DNA from: Calliopsis andreniformis
Lineage: Eukaryota > Arthropoda > Insecta > Hymenoptera > Andrenidae
Assembly (NCBI RefSeq): GCF_051401765.1
Contig: NW_027480480.1
Location: forward strand, 2,356,001 to 2,420,000
Length of the DNA stretch: 64,000 nt
Direction of reading: 5' to 3'
A program made the position numbers and the translations under genes. Below are positions 24,745 through 36,945 of this stretch, piece after piece. The notes beneath the pieces are model-generated. The model was given only the letters and a program-made list of their open reading frames with translations, did no database searches and was not told where the DNA came from. Every line of letters begins with the position of its first letter. The first letter of the stretch is position 1.

Positions 24745-27700
24745 TGAAGATTGAGGATTGAGGATTGAGGATTGAGGAATGAGGATCGAAGATTGAGTAT
24801 TGAGGATTGAAGATTGAGGATAGAGGATTGAGTACTGAGGATGGAGGATGAGGGCTGAGGGTTGAAGATTGAGGATTGAGAAATGAGGATTGAGGATTGA
24901 GGATTGAAATTGAGGATTGGGTATTGAGGATTGAAGAATGAGGATTGAGGAATTAGAATTGAGGATTGAGGATTGAGGATTGAAGATTGAGGATTGGGTA
25001 TTGAGGATTCAAGAATGAGGATTGAGGATTGAGGATTGGGGATTGAGGATTGAAGATTAGTGTTGAGGATTGAAGATTGAGGATTGAGGATTGAGGATTG
25101 AGGATTGAGGATTGAAGATTGGGTATTGAGGATTGAAGATTGAGGATTGAGTATTGATGATTGAATATTGAGGATTGAGGATTGAGGTTTGAGGATTGAG
25201 GACGAGGACTGACGGTAGAGGATTTAGGTTTGAGGATTGAGGATTGAGGAACGAGGATTGAGGATGAGTGCTAAGGGTCGGGGATTGAGGTTCGACGACT
25301 GAGGACTGAGGATTGAGGATTGAGAATTGAGGATTGATGTTTGAGGATTGAAGATTGAGGATTGAGGATTGAGGATTGAGGAGTGAGGATTGAAGATTGA
25401 GTATTGAGGATTGAAGATTGAGGATAGAGGATTGAGTACTGAGGATGGAGGATGAGGGCTGAGGGTTGAGGGTTGAGGATTGAGAAATGAGGATTGAGGA
25501 TTGAGGATAGAAATTGAGGATTGGGTATTGAGGATTGAAGAATGAGGATTGAGGAATTAGGATTGAGGATTGAGGATTGAGGACTGAAGATTGAGGATTG
25601 GGTATTGAGGATTGAAGAATGAGGATTGAGGATTGAGGATTGAGGATTGAGGATTGAAGATTGAGTGTTGAGGATTGAAAATTGAGGATTGAGGATTGAC
25701 GATTGAGGATTGAGGATTGAAGATTGAGTATTGAGGATTGAAGATTGAGGATTGAGTATTGAGGATTCAGGGTTGAAGACTGAGGATTGAGGATTGAGGA
25801 TTGAGGATTGAGGATTGAGGATTGAAGATTGAATATTTATGATTGAATATTGAGGACTGAGGATTGAGGGTTGTGTATTGAGGACGAGGACTGAGGGTTG
25901 AATATTGATGTTTGAGGTCTGAGGATTAAGGATTGAGGATTGAGAATTGAGGATTGAGGATTGAGGATTGAAGATTAAGGATTGGGTATTTAGGATTGAA
26001 GAATGTGGATTGAGGATTGAGGTTTGAGGATTGGGGATTGAAGATTGAGTATTGATGATTGAATATTGAGGATTGAGGATTGAGGTTTGAGGATTGAGGA
26101 TGAAGACTCAGGGTTGAGGATTGAGGTTTGAGGAACGATGATTGAGGATTGAGGATTGAGGACTAAGGATTGACGATTGAGTATTGAAGATTGAGGATTG
26201 ATGACTGAGGATTGACGACTGAGAATTGAGGATTGAGGATTGATGATTGAAGATTGAGTATTGAGGATTGAATATTGCGGATTGAGGATTGAGGATTGAG
26301 GATTGAGGATTGAGGATTGAGTATTGAGGATTGAGGATTGAGGATTGAGGATTGAGAATTGAGGATTGAGGATTGAGGATTGAAGATTGAGTATTGATGA
26401 TTGAATATTGAGGATTGAGGATTGAGGATTGAGGATTGAAGATTGAGTATTGAGGATTGAAGATTGAGGATTGAGTATTGAGGATTGAGGATTCAGGGTT
26501 GAAGATTGAGGATTGAGGATTGAGGATTGAGGATTGAAGATTGAGTATTGGTGATTGAATATTGAGGGTTGAGGATTGAGGTTTGAGGATTGAGGATGAA
26601 GACTGAGGGTTGAGGATTGAGGTTTGAGGAACGAGGATCGAGGATTGAGGATTCAGGACTAAGGATTGACGATTGAGTATTGAAGATTGAGGATTGATGA
26701 CTGAGGATTGACGACTGAGAATTGAGGATTGAGGATTGATGATTGAAGATTGAGTATTGAGGATTGAATATTGAGGATTGAGGATTGAGGATTGAGGATT
26801 GAGGATTGAGGATTGAGGATTGAAGATTGAGTATTGAGTATTGAAGGTTGAGGATTGTGGATTGAGGATTAAGGATTGTGGATTGAATATTGTAGATTGA
26901 GTATTGATGCCTGAGGATTGAGGATTGAGGATTGTGGATTGAATATTGTAGATTGAGTATTGATGCCTGAGGATTGAGGATTGAGGATTGAGGGTTGAGG
27001 ATTGAGGATTGAAGGTTGAGTATTGAGGATTGAAGATTGAGTATTCAAGATTGAGGATTGATGATTGAATATTGAGGATTGAGGATTGAGGATTGAGGAT
27101 TGAGGATTGGGTATTGAGGATTGAGTAATGAGGATTGAGGATTGAGGTTTGAGTATTGGGGATTGCAGATTGAGTATTGGCGATTGAAGATTGAGGATTG
27201 AGGATTGAGGATTGAGGAATGAGGATCGAAGATTGAGTATTGAGGATTGAAGATTGAGGATAGAGGATTGAGTACTGAGGATGGAGGATGAGGTCTGAGG
27301 GTTGAAGATTGAGGATTGAGAAATGAGGATTGAGGATTGAGGATTGAAATTGAGGATTGGGTATTGAGGATTGAAGAATGAGGATTGAGGAATTAGGATT
27401 GAGGATTGAGGATTGAGGGTTGAAGATTGAGGATTGGGTATTGAGGATTGAAGAATGAGGATTGAGGACTGAGGATTGGGGATTGAGGATTGAAGATTAG
27501 TGTTGAGGATTGAAGTTTGAGGATTGAGGATTGAGGATTGAGGATTGAGGGTTGAAGATTGGGTATTGAGGATTGAAGATTGAGGATTGAGTATTGAGGA
27601 TTGAGGATTCAGGGTTGAAAATTGAGGATTGAGAATCGAGGATTGAGGATTGCGGATTGAGGATTGAAGATTGAATATTGATGATTGAATATTGAGGACT

Positions 27701-29275
27701 GAGGATTGAGGGTTGCGGATTGAGGACGAGGGCTGAGGGTTGAATATTGATGTTTGAGGTCTGAGTATTAAGGATTGAGGATTGAGAATTGAGCATTGAG
27801 GATTGAGGATTGAAGATTGAGGATTGGGTATTTAGGATTGAAGAATGAGGATTGAGGATTGAGGTTTGAGGATTGAGGATTGATGATTGAGTATTGTCGA
27901 TTGAATATTGAGGATTGAGGTTTGAGGTTTGAGGATTGAGGACGAGGACTGACGGTTGAGGATTGAGGTTAGAGGATTGAGGATTGGGGATTGAGGACTG
28001 AGGATTGAGGATTGAGGATTGAGGATTGAGCATTGAGGATTGAAGATTGATGACTGGGGATTGAGGATTGAATATTGAGGATTAACGACTGAAGATTGGG
28101 GATTGAGGATCTAGGATCGGAGATTTATTATTGAGGATTGAAGATTGAGGATTGACGATTGAGGATTGAGAATTGAGAATTGAGGATGAGGACTGAGGAT
28201 TGAGGATTGAGGTTTGAGGAATGAGGATTGATGGTTGAGGATTGAGGGTTGAGGATTGAGGATTGAGGATTGAGGATTGAGTATTGAAGATTGAGTATTG
28301 ATACCTGAGGATTGAGCATTGAGGATTGAAGATTGATGACTGGGGATTGAGGATTGAATATTGAGGATTAACGACTGAAGATTGGGGATTGAGGATCTAG
28401 GATCGGAGATTGATTATTGAGGATTGAAGATTGAGGATTGACGATTGAGGATTGAGAATTGAGAATTGAGGATGAGGACTGAGGGTTGAGGATTGAGGTT
28501 TGAGGAATGAGGATTGATGGTTGAGGATTGAGGGTTGAGGATTGAGGATTGAGGATTGAGGATTGAGGATTGAGGATTGAGTATTGAAGATTGAGTATTG
28601 ATACCTGAGGATTGAGGATTGAGGATTGAGGATTGAGGATTGAGGATTGAAGATTGAGTATTGGTGATTGAAGATTGAGGATTGAGGATTGAGGATTGAG
28701 GATGGAGGATGAGGACTGACGGTTGAGGATTGAGGTTTGAGGATTGAAGATTGAGGACTGAGGACTGAGGATTGAGGATTGAGGATTGAGCATTGAGGAT
28801 TGAAGATTGAGTACTGGGGATTCGGGATTGCAGATTGAGGATTAAGGATTGAAGATTGAGTATTGAGGATTGAAGATAGAGGATTGATTATTGAGGATTG
28901 CGGATTCAGGGTTGAAAATTGAGGATTGAGGATTGAGGATTGAGGATTGAGGATTGAGGATTGAAGATTGAATATTGATGATTGAATATTGAGGACTGAG
29001 GATTGAGGGTTGTCGATTGAGGACGAGGACTGAGGGTTGAATATTGATGTTTGAGGTCTGAGGATTAAGGATTGAGGATTGAGAATTGAGGATTGAGGAT
29101 TGAGGATTGGAAATTGAGGATTGGGTATTTAGGATTGAAGAATGAGGATTGAGGATTGAGGTTTGAGTATTGAGGATTGAAGATTGAGTATTGATGATTG
29201 AATATTGAGGATTGATGATTGAGGTTTGAGGATTGAGGACGAGGACTGACGGTTGAGGATTGAGGTTTGAGGATT
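24745..29275 (+). repeat. Left-domain higher-order block, copy 4
   Basis: Copy of about 18,180-22,390. Anchors give a shift of 6,563 (GAGGAATGAGG at 24,774; landmark at 25,266), then 6,549 (27,292 and 27,494), a loss of two heptamers. The shift then rises to 6,849 at 28,811 because of a 286-bp local duplication. The marker reads GGTCTGAGGG at 27,292 where copies 1-3 read GGTCTAAGGG. It is the last full left-domain block; beyond about 29,275 the unit order changes to the middle-domain type. Confidence 0.85.
28030..28620 (+). repeat. 286-bp local tandem duplication
   Basis: The phrase TGACTGGGGATTGAGG occurs at 28,051 and again at 28,337, and in both places is followed by TTAACGACTGAAG and then GGATCTAGGATCGGAGAT. 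The corresponding part of copy 3 (near 21,510-21,600) has this phrase once, so the extra 286 bases are private to copy 4. The two halves differ by at least one base (AGATTTATT near 28,122 against AGATTGATT near 28,408). Confidence 0.8.
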
Positions 29276-29284
29276 GAGGATTGA

Positions 29285-30425
29285 GGATGGAAGATTGAGT
29301 ATTGAGGATTGAAGATTGAGGGTTGAAGATTGAGTATTGATGATTGAATATTGAGGATTGAGGATTGAGGATCGAGGATTGAGGATTGAGGATTGAGGAT
29401 TGAAGATTGAGTATTGCTGATTGAATATTGAGGATTGGGGATTGTGGTTTGAGGATTGAGGACGAGGACTGACGGTAGAGGATTTAGGTTTGAGGATGCG
29501 TGCTAAGCGTCGGGGGTTGAGATTCGACGACTGAGGACTGAGGATTGAGGATTGAGAATTGAGGATAGATGTTTGAGGATTGAGGATTGAGGATTGAGGA
29601 ATGAGGATTGAAGATTGAGTATTGAGGATTGAAGATTGAGGATAGAGGATTGAGTACTGAGGATGGAGGATGAGGGCTGAGGGTTGAGGATTGAGGATTG
29701 AGAAATGAGGATTGAGGATTGAGGATTGAAATTGAGGATTGGGTATTGAGGATTGAAGAATGAGGATTGAGGAATTAGGATTGAGGATTGAGGATTGAGG
29801 ATTGAAGATTGAGGATTGGGTATTGAGGATTGAAGAATGAGGATTGAGGATTGAGGATTGAGGATTGAGGATTGAAGATTGAGTGTTGAGGATTGAAAAT
29901 TGAGGTTTGAGGATAGACGATTGAGGATTGAGGATTGAAGATTGAGTATTGAGGATTGAAGATGGAGGATTGAGTATTGAGGATTGAGGATTGAGGATTG
30001 AGGATTGAAGATTGAGTATTGAGTATTGAAGGTTGAGGATTGTGGATTGAGGATTAAGGATTGAGGATTGAATATTGTAGATTGAGTATTGATGCCTGAG
30101 GATTGAGGATTGAGGATTGAGGATTGAGGATTGAGGATGGAAGATTGAGTATTGAGGATTGAAGATTGAGGGTTGAAGATTGAGTATTGATGATTGAATA
30201 TTGAGGATTGAGGATTGAGGATCGAGGATTGAGGATTGAGGATTGAGGATTGAAGATTGAGTATTGCTGATTGAATATTGAGGATTGGGGATTGTGGTTT
30301 GAGGATTGAGGACGAGGACTGACGGTAGAGGATTTAGGTTTGAGGATGCGTGCTAAGCGTCGGGGGTTGAGATTCGACGACTGAGGACTGAGGATTGAGG
30401 ATTGAGAATTGAGGATTGATGTTTG
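29285..30425 (+). repeat. About 290-bp segment duplicated at 850-bp spacing
   Basis: Segments 29,285-29,575 and 30,135-30,425 match, with the landmark GCGTGCTAAGCGTCGGGG at 29,498 and 30,348. They begin with GAGGATGGAAGATTGAG and end where the first reads GGATAGATG and the second GGATTGATG. This is the left edge of the middle domain and the first appearance of the GCGTGCTAAGCGTC form of the landmark. Confidence 0.78.
29498..29540 (+). other. Recurring landmark, middle-domain form
   Basis: Here the landmark reads GCGTGCTAAGCGTCGGGG followed by GTTGAGATTCGACGACTG. This form occurs at 29,498, 30,348, 32,405, 34,038, 36,095, 39,318, 42,240, 46,857, 49,779 and 51,873, and nowhere to the left of 29 kb. 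The copy at 11,825 (AGTGCTAAGCGTC) shares the AAGCGTC change only. Neither form was seen after about 51.9 kb. Confidence 0.75.
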
Positions 30426-33254
30426 AGGATTGAAGATTGAGGATTGGGTATTGAGGATTGAGGAATGAGGATTGAGGATTGAGGATTGAGGATCTAGGAT
30501 TGGAGATTGATTATTGAGTATTGAAGGTTGAGGATTGTGGATTGAGGGATGAGGATTGAGGATGAGTGCTAAGGGTCGGGGATTGATGTTCGACGACTGA
30601 GGACTGAGGATTGAGGATTGAGAATTGAGGATAGATGTTTGAGGATTGAGGATTGAGGATTGAGGAATGAGGATTGAAGATTGAGTATTGAGGATTGAAG
30701 ATTGAGGATAGAGGATTGAGTACTGAGGATGGAGGATGAGGGCTGAGGGTTGAGGATTGAGGATTGAGAAATGAGGATTGAGGATTGAGGATTGAAATTG
30801 AGGATTGGGTATTGAGGATTGAAGAATGAGGATTGAGGAATTAGGATTGAGGATTGAGGATTGAGGATTGAAGATTGAGGATTGGGTATTGAGGATTGAA
30901 GAATGAGGATTGAGGATTGAGGATTGAGGATTGAGGATTGAAGATTGAGTGTTGAGGATTGAAAATTGAGGTTTGAGGATAGACGATTGAGGATTGAGGA
31001 TTGAAGATTGAGTATTGAGGATTGAAGATGGAGGATTGAGTATTGAGGATTGAGGATTCAGGGTTGAAGATTGAGGATTGAGGATTGAGAATTGAGGATT
31101 GAGGATTGAGGATTGAAGATTGAATATTTATGATTGAATATTGAGGACTGAGGATTGAGGGTTGTGGATTGAGGACGAGGACTGAGGGTTGAATATTGAT
31201 GTTTGAGGACTGAGGATTAAGTATTGAGGATTGAGAATTGAGGATTGAGGATTAAGGATTGAAGATTAAGGATTGGGTATTTAGGATTGAAGAGTGAGGA
31301 TTGATGCCTGAGGATTGAGGATTGAGGATTGAGGATTGAGGATTGAGGATGGAAGATTGAGTATTGAGGATTGAAGATTGAGGGTTGAAGATTGAGTATT
31401 GATGATTGAAGATTGAGTATTGAGGATTGAAGATGGAGGATTGAGTATTGAGGATTGAGGATTCAGGGTTGAAGATTGAGGATTGAGGATTGAGGATTGA
31501 GGATTGAGGATTGAGGATTGAGGATTGAAGATTGAATATTTATGATTGAATATTGAGGACTGAGGATTGAGGGTTGTGGATTGAGGACGAGGACTGAGGG
31601 TTGAATATTGATGTTTGAGGTCTGAGGATTAAGGATTGAGGATTGAGAATTGAGAATTGAGGATTAAGGATGGAAGATTAAGGATTGGGTATTTAGGATT
31701 GAAGAATGAGGATTGAGGATTGAGGTTTGAGGATTGGGCATTGAAGATTGAGTATTGATGATTGAATATTGAGGATTGAGGATTGAGGTTTGAGGATTGA
31801 GGATGAAGACTGAGGGTTGAGGATTGAGGTTTGAGGAACGGGGATTGAGGATTGAGGATTGAGGACTAAGGATTGACGATTGAGTATTGAAGATTGAGGA
31901 TTGATGACTGAGGATTGACGACTGTGAATTGAGGACTGAGGATTGATGATTGAAGATTGAGTATTGAGGATTGAATATTGCGGATTGAGGATTGAGGATT
32001 GAGGATTGAGGATTGAGGATTGAGGATTGAGGATTGAAGATTGAGTATTGAGTATTGAAGGTTGAGGATTGTGGATTGAGGATTAAGGATTGAGGATTGA
32101 ATATTGTAGATTGAGTATTGATGCCTGAGGATTGAGAATTGAGGATTGAGGATTGAGGATTGAGGATGGAAGATTGAGTATTGAGGATTGAAGATTGAGG
32201 GTTGAAGATTGAGTATTGATGATTGAATATTGAGGATTGAGGATTGAGGATTGAGGATTGAGGATTGAGGATTGAGGATTGAAGATTGAGTATTGCTGAT
32301 TGAATATTGAGTATTGGGGATTGAGGTTTGAGGATTGAGGACGAGGACTGACGGTAGAGGATTTAGGTTTGAGGATTGAGGATTGAGGACTGAGGATTGA
32401 GGATGCGTGCTAAGCGTCGGGGATTGAGATTCGACGATTGAGGACTGAGGATTGAGGATTGAGGATTGAGGATTGAGGATTGAGGATTGAAGATTGAGTA
32501 TTGATGATTGAATATTGAGGATTGAGGATTGAGGTTTGAGGATTGAGAATTGAGGATTGAGGATTGAGGATTGAGTATTGAAGATTGAGTATTGATGCCT
32601 GAGGATTGAGGATCGAGGATTGAGGATTGAGGATTGGAGATTGATTATTGAGGATTGAAGATTGAGGATTGAGGATTGAGGATTGAGGATTGGGAATTGA
32701 GTATGAGGACTGAGGGTTGAGGATTGATGTTTGAGGAATGAGGATTGAGGGTTGGGGAATGAGTATTCAGGATTGAGGATTGAGGATTGAGCATTGAAGA
32801 TTGAGTATTGATGCCTGAGGATTGAGGATTGAGGATTGAGGACTGAAGATTGAGTGTTGAGGGTTGAAGATTGAGGACTGAGGATTGAGGATTGAGGATT
32901 GAGGATTGAAGATTGAGTATTGAGGATTGAAGATTGAGGATTGAGTATTGATGATTGAGGATTCAGGGTTGAAGATTGAGGATTGAGGATTGAGGATTGA
33001 CGATCTAGGATTGGAGATTGATTATTGAGTATAGAAGCTTGAGGATTGTGGATTGAGGATTGAGGATTGAGGATTGAGGATTGAGGATTGAGGATTGAGG
33101 ATTGAGGATTGAGAATTGAGGATTGGAGATTGAGGATTGAGTATTGAGGATTGAGGATTCAGGGTTGAAGATTGAGGATTGAGGATTGAGGATTGAGGAT
33201 TGAGGATTGAGGACTGAGGTTTGGGTATTGAGGATTGAGGAATGAGGATTGAGG
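29561..33254 (+). repeat. 3,690-bp tandem duplication, first copy
   Basis: Anchors in this copy recur at exactly +3,690: GAGGATAGAT at 29,561, AGAGTGAGGA at 31,291, GAGTATTCAG at 32,761, CGATCTAGGA at 33,001 and GGACTGAGGT at 33,211. Inside it, about 29,563-29,985 repeats at about 30,629-31,050 (shift 1,066, anchored by GTTTGAGGATAGACGA at 29,905 and 30,971). The unit therefore itself contains an older duplication. It contains the first AAGCTT of the window, at 33,035. Confidence 0.88.
33035..33040 (+). other. AAGCTT marker site, first of ten
   Basis: AAGCTT sits inside the phrase TATAGAAGCTTGAGG and recurs at 36,725, 40,455, 43,052, 47,994, 50,591, 52,685, 55,106, 58,078 and 62,369. I found none before 33 kb; the nearest relative, TATAGAAGGTTGAGG near 17,104, differs by one base. 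The spacings reproduce the duplication lengths (3,690, 7,539, 2,094, 2,972), so a HindIII digest would report the higher-order structure of the right half. Confidence 0.75.
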
Positions 33255-36200
33255 ATAGATGTTTGAGGATTGAGGATTGAGGATTGAGGAATGAGGATTG
33301 AAGATTGAGTATTGAGGATTGAAGATTGAGGATAGAGGATTGAGTACTGAGGATGGAGGATGAGGGCTGAGGGTTGAGGATTGAGGATTGAGAAATGAGG
33401 ATTGAGGATTGAGGATTGAAATTGAGGATTGGGTATTGAGGATTGAAGAATGAGGATTGAGGAATTAGGATTGAGGATTGAGGATTGAGGATTGAAGATT
33501 GAGGATTGGGTATTGAGGATTGAAGAATGAGGATTGAGGATTGAGGATTGAGGATTGAGGATTGAAGATTGAGTGTTGAGGATTGAAAATTGAGGTTTGA
33601 GGATAGACGATTGAGGATTGAGGATTGAAGATTGAGTATTGAGGATTGAAGATGGAGGATTGAGTATTGAGGATTGAGGATTGAGGATTGAGGATTGAAG
33701 ATTGAGTATTGAGTATTGAAGGTTGAGGATTGTGGATTGAGGATTAAGGATTGAGGATTGAATATTGTAGATTGAGTATTGATGCCTGAGGATTGAGGAT
33801 TGAGGATTGAGGATTGAGGATTGAGGATGGAAGATTGAGTATTGAGGATTGAAGATTGAGGGTTGAAGATTGAGTATTGATGATTGAATATTGAGGATTG
33901 AGGATTGAGGATCGAGGATTGAGGATTGAGGATTGAGGATTGAAGATTGAGTATTGCTGATTGAATATTGAGGATTGGGGATTGTGGTTTGAGGATTGAG
34001 GACGAGGACTGACGGTAGAGGATTTAGGTTTGAGGATGCGTGCTAAGCGTCGGGGGTTGAGATTCGACGACTGAGGACTGAGGATTGAGGATTGAGAATT
34101 GAGGATTGATGTTTGAGGATTGAAGATTGAGGATTGGGTATTGAGGATTGAGGAATGAGGATTGAGGATTGAGGATTGAGGATCTAGGATTGGAGATTGA
34201 TTATTGAGTATTGAAGGTTGAGGATTGTGGATTGAGGGATGAGGATTGAGGATGAGTGCTAAGGGTCGGGGATTGATGTTCGACGACTGAGGACTGAGGA
34301 TTGAGGATTGAGAATTGAGGATAGATGTTTGAGGATTGAGGATTGAGGATTGAGGAATGAGGATTGAAGATTGAGTATTGAGGATTGAAGATTGAGGATA
34401 GAGGATTGAGTACTGAGGATGGAGGATGAGGGCTGAGGGTTGAGGATTGAGGATTGAGAAATGAGGATTGAGGATTGAGGATTGAAATTGAGGATTGGGT
34501 ATTGAGGATTGAAGAATGAGGATTGAGGAATTAGGATTGAGGATTGAGGATTGAGGATTGAAGATTGAGGATTGGGTATTGAGGATTGAAGAATGAGGAT
34601 TGAGGATTGAGGATTGAGGATTGAGGATTGAAGATTGAGTGTTGAGGATTGAAAATTGAGGTTTGAGGATAGACGATTGAGGATTGAGGATTGAAGATTG
34701 AGTATTGAGGATTGAAGATGGAGGATTGAGTATTGAGGATTGAGGATTCAGGGTTGAAGATTGAGGATTGAGGATTGAGAATTGAGGATTGAGGATTGAG
34801 GATTGAAGATTGAATATTTATGATTGAATATTGAGGACTGAGGATTGAGGGTTGTGGATTGAGGACGAGGACTGAGGGTTGAATATTGATGTTTGAGGAC
34901 TGAGGATTAAGTATTGAGGATTGAGAATTGAGGATTGAGGATTAAGGATTGAAGATTAAGGATTGGGTATTTAGGATTGAAGAGTGAGGATTGATGCCTG
35001 AGGATTGAGGATTGAGGATTGAGGATTGAGGATTGAGGATGGAAGATTGAGTATTGAGGATTGAAGATTGAGGGTTGAAGATTGAGTATTGATGATTGAA
35101 GATTGAGTATTGAGGATTGAAGATGGAGGATTGAGTATTGAGGATTGAGGATTCAGGGTTGAAGATTGAGGATTGAGGATTGAGGATTGAGGATTGAGGA
35201 TTGAGGATTGAGGATTGAAGATTGAATATTTATGATTGAATATTGAGGACTGAGGATTGAGGGTTGTGGATTGAGGACGAGGACTGAGGGTTGAATATTG
35301 ATGTTTGAGGTCTGAGGATTAAGGATTGAGGATTGAGAATTGAGAATTGAGGATTAAGGATGGAAGATTAAGGATTGGGTATTTAGGATTGAAGAATGAG
35401 GATTGAGGATTGAGGTTTGAGGATTGGGCATTGAAGATTGAGTATTGATGATTGAATATTGAGGATTGAGGATTGAGGTTTGAGGATTGAGGATGAAGAC
35501 TGAGGGTTGAGGATTGAGGTTTGAGGAACGGGGATTGAGGATTGAGGATTGAGGACTAAGGATTGACGATTGAGTATTGAAGATTGAGGATTGATGACTG
35601 AGGATTGACGACTGTGAATTGAGGACTGAGGATTGATGATTGAAGATTGAGTATTGAGGATTGAATATTGCGGATTGAGGATTGAGGATTGAGGATTGAG
35701 GATTGAGGATTGAGGATTGAGGATTGAAGATTGAGTATTGAGTATTGAAGGTTGAGGATTGTGGATTGAGGATTAAGGATTGAGGATTGAATATTGTAGA
35801 TTGAGTATTGATGCCTGAGGATTGAGGATTGAGGATTGAGGATTGAGGATTGAGGATGGAAGATTGAGTATTGAGGATTGAAGATTGAGGGTTGAAGATT
35901 GAGTATTGATGATTGAATATTGAGGATTGAGGATTGAGGATTGAGGATTGAGGATTGAGGATTGAGGATTGAAGATTGAGTATTGCTGATTGAATATTGA
36001 GTATTGGGGATTGAGGTTTGAGGATTGAGGACGAGGACTGACGGTAGAGGATTTAGGTTTGAGGATTGAGGATTGAGGACTGAGGATTGAGGATGCGTGC
36101 TAAGCGTCGGGGATTGAGATTCGACGATTGAGGACTGAGGATTGAGGATTGAGGATTGAGGATTGAGGATTGAGGATTGAAGATTGAGTATTGATGATTG

Positions 36201-36945
36201 AATATTGAGGATTGAGGATTGAGGTTTGAGGATTGAGAATTGAGGATTGAGGATTGAGGATTGAGTATTGAAGATTGAGTATTGATGCCTGAGGATTGAG
36301 GATCGAGGATTGAGGATTGAGGATTGGAGATTGATTATTGAGGATTGAAGATTGAGGATTGAGGATTGAGGATTGAGGATTGGGAATTGAGTATGAGGAC
36401 TGAGGGTTGAGGATTGATGTTTGAGGAATGAGGATTGAGGGTTGGGGAATGAGTATTCAGGATTGAGGATTGAGGATTGAGCATTGAAGATTGAGTATTG
36501 ATGCCTGAGGATTGAGGATTGAGGATTGAGGATTGAAGATTGAGTGTTGAGGGTTGAAGATTGAGGACTGAGGATTGAGGATTGAGGATTGAGGATTGAA
36601 GATTGAGTATTGAGGATTGAAGATTGAGGATTGAGTATTGATGATTGAGGATTCAGGGTTGAAGATTGAGGATTGAGGATTGAGGATTGACGATCTAGGA
36701 TTGGAGACTGATTATTGAGTATAGAAGCTTGAGGATTGTGGATTGAGGATTGAGGATTGAGGATTGAGGATTGAGGATTGAGGATTGAGGATTGAGGATT
36801 GAGAATTGAGGATTGGAGATTGAGGATTGAGTATTGAGGATTGAGGACTCAGGGTTGAAGATTGAGGATTGAGGATTGAGGATTGAGGATTGAGGATTGA
36901 GGACTGAGGTTTGGGTATTGAGGATTGAGGAATGAGGATTGAGGA
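33255..36945 (+). repeat. 3,690-bp tandem duplication, second copy
   Basis: Abutting second copy of 29,561-33,254. At least four single-base differences were seen: GAGGACTGAAG near 32,843 against GAGGATTGAAG near 36,533; GGAGATTG against GGAGACTG near 36,705; GGATTCAGGG against GGACTCAGGG near 36,845; and GAGAATTG near 32,131 against GAGGATTG near 35,821. That is roughly one difference per kilobase, so the copies are young but distinguishable. The match ends near 36,945 (TTGAGGTTTG here, TAGATGTTTG in the first copy). Confidence 0.88.
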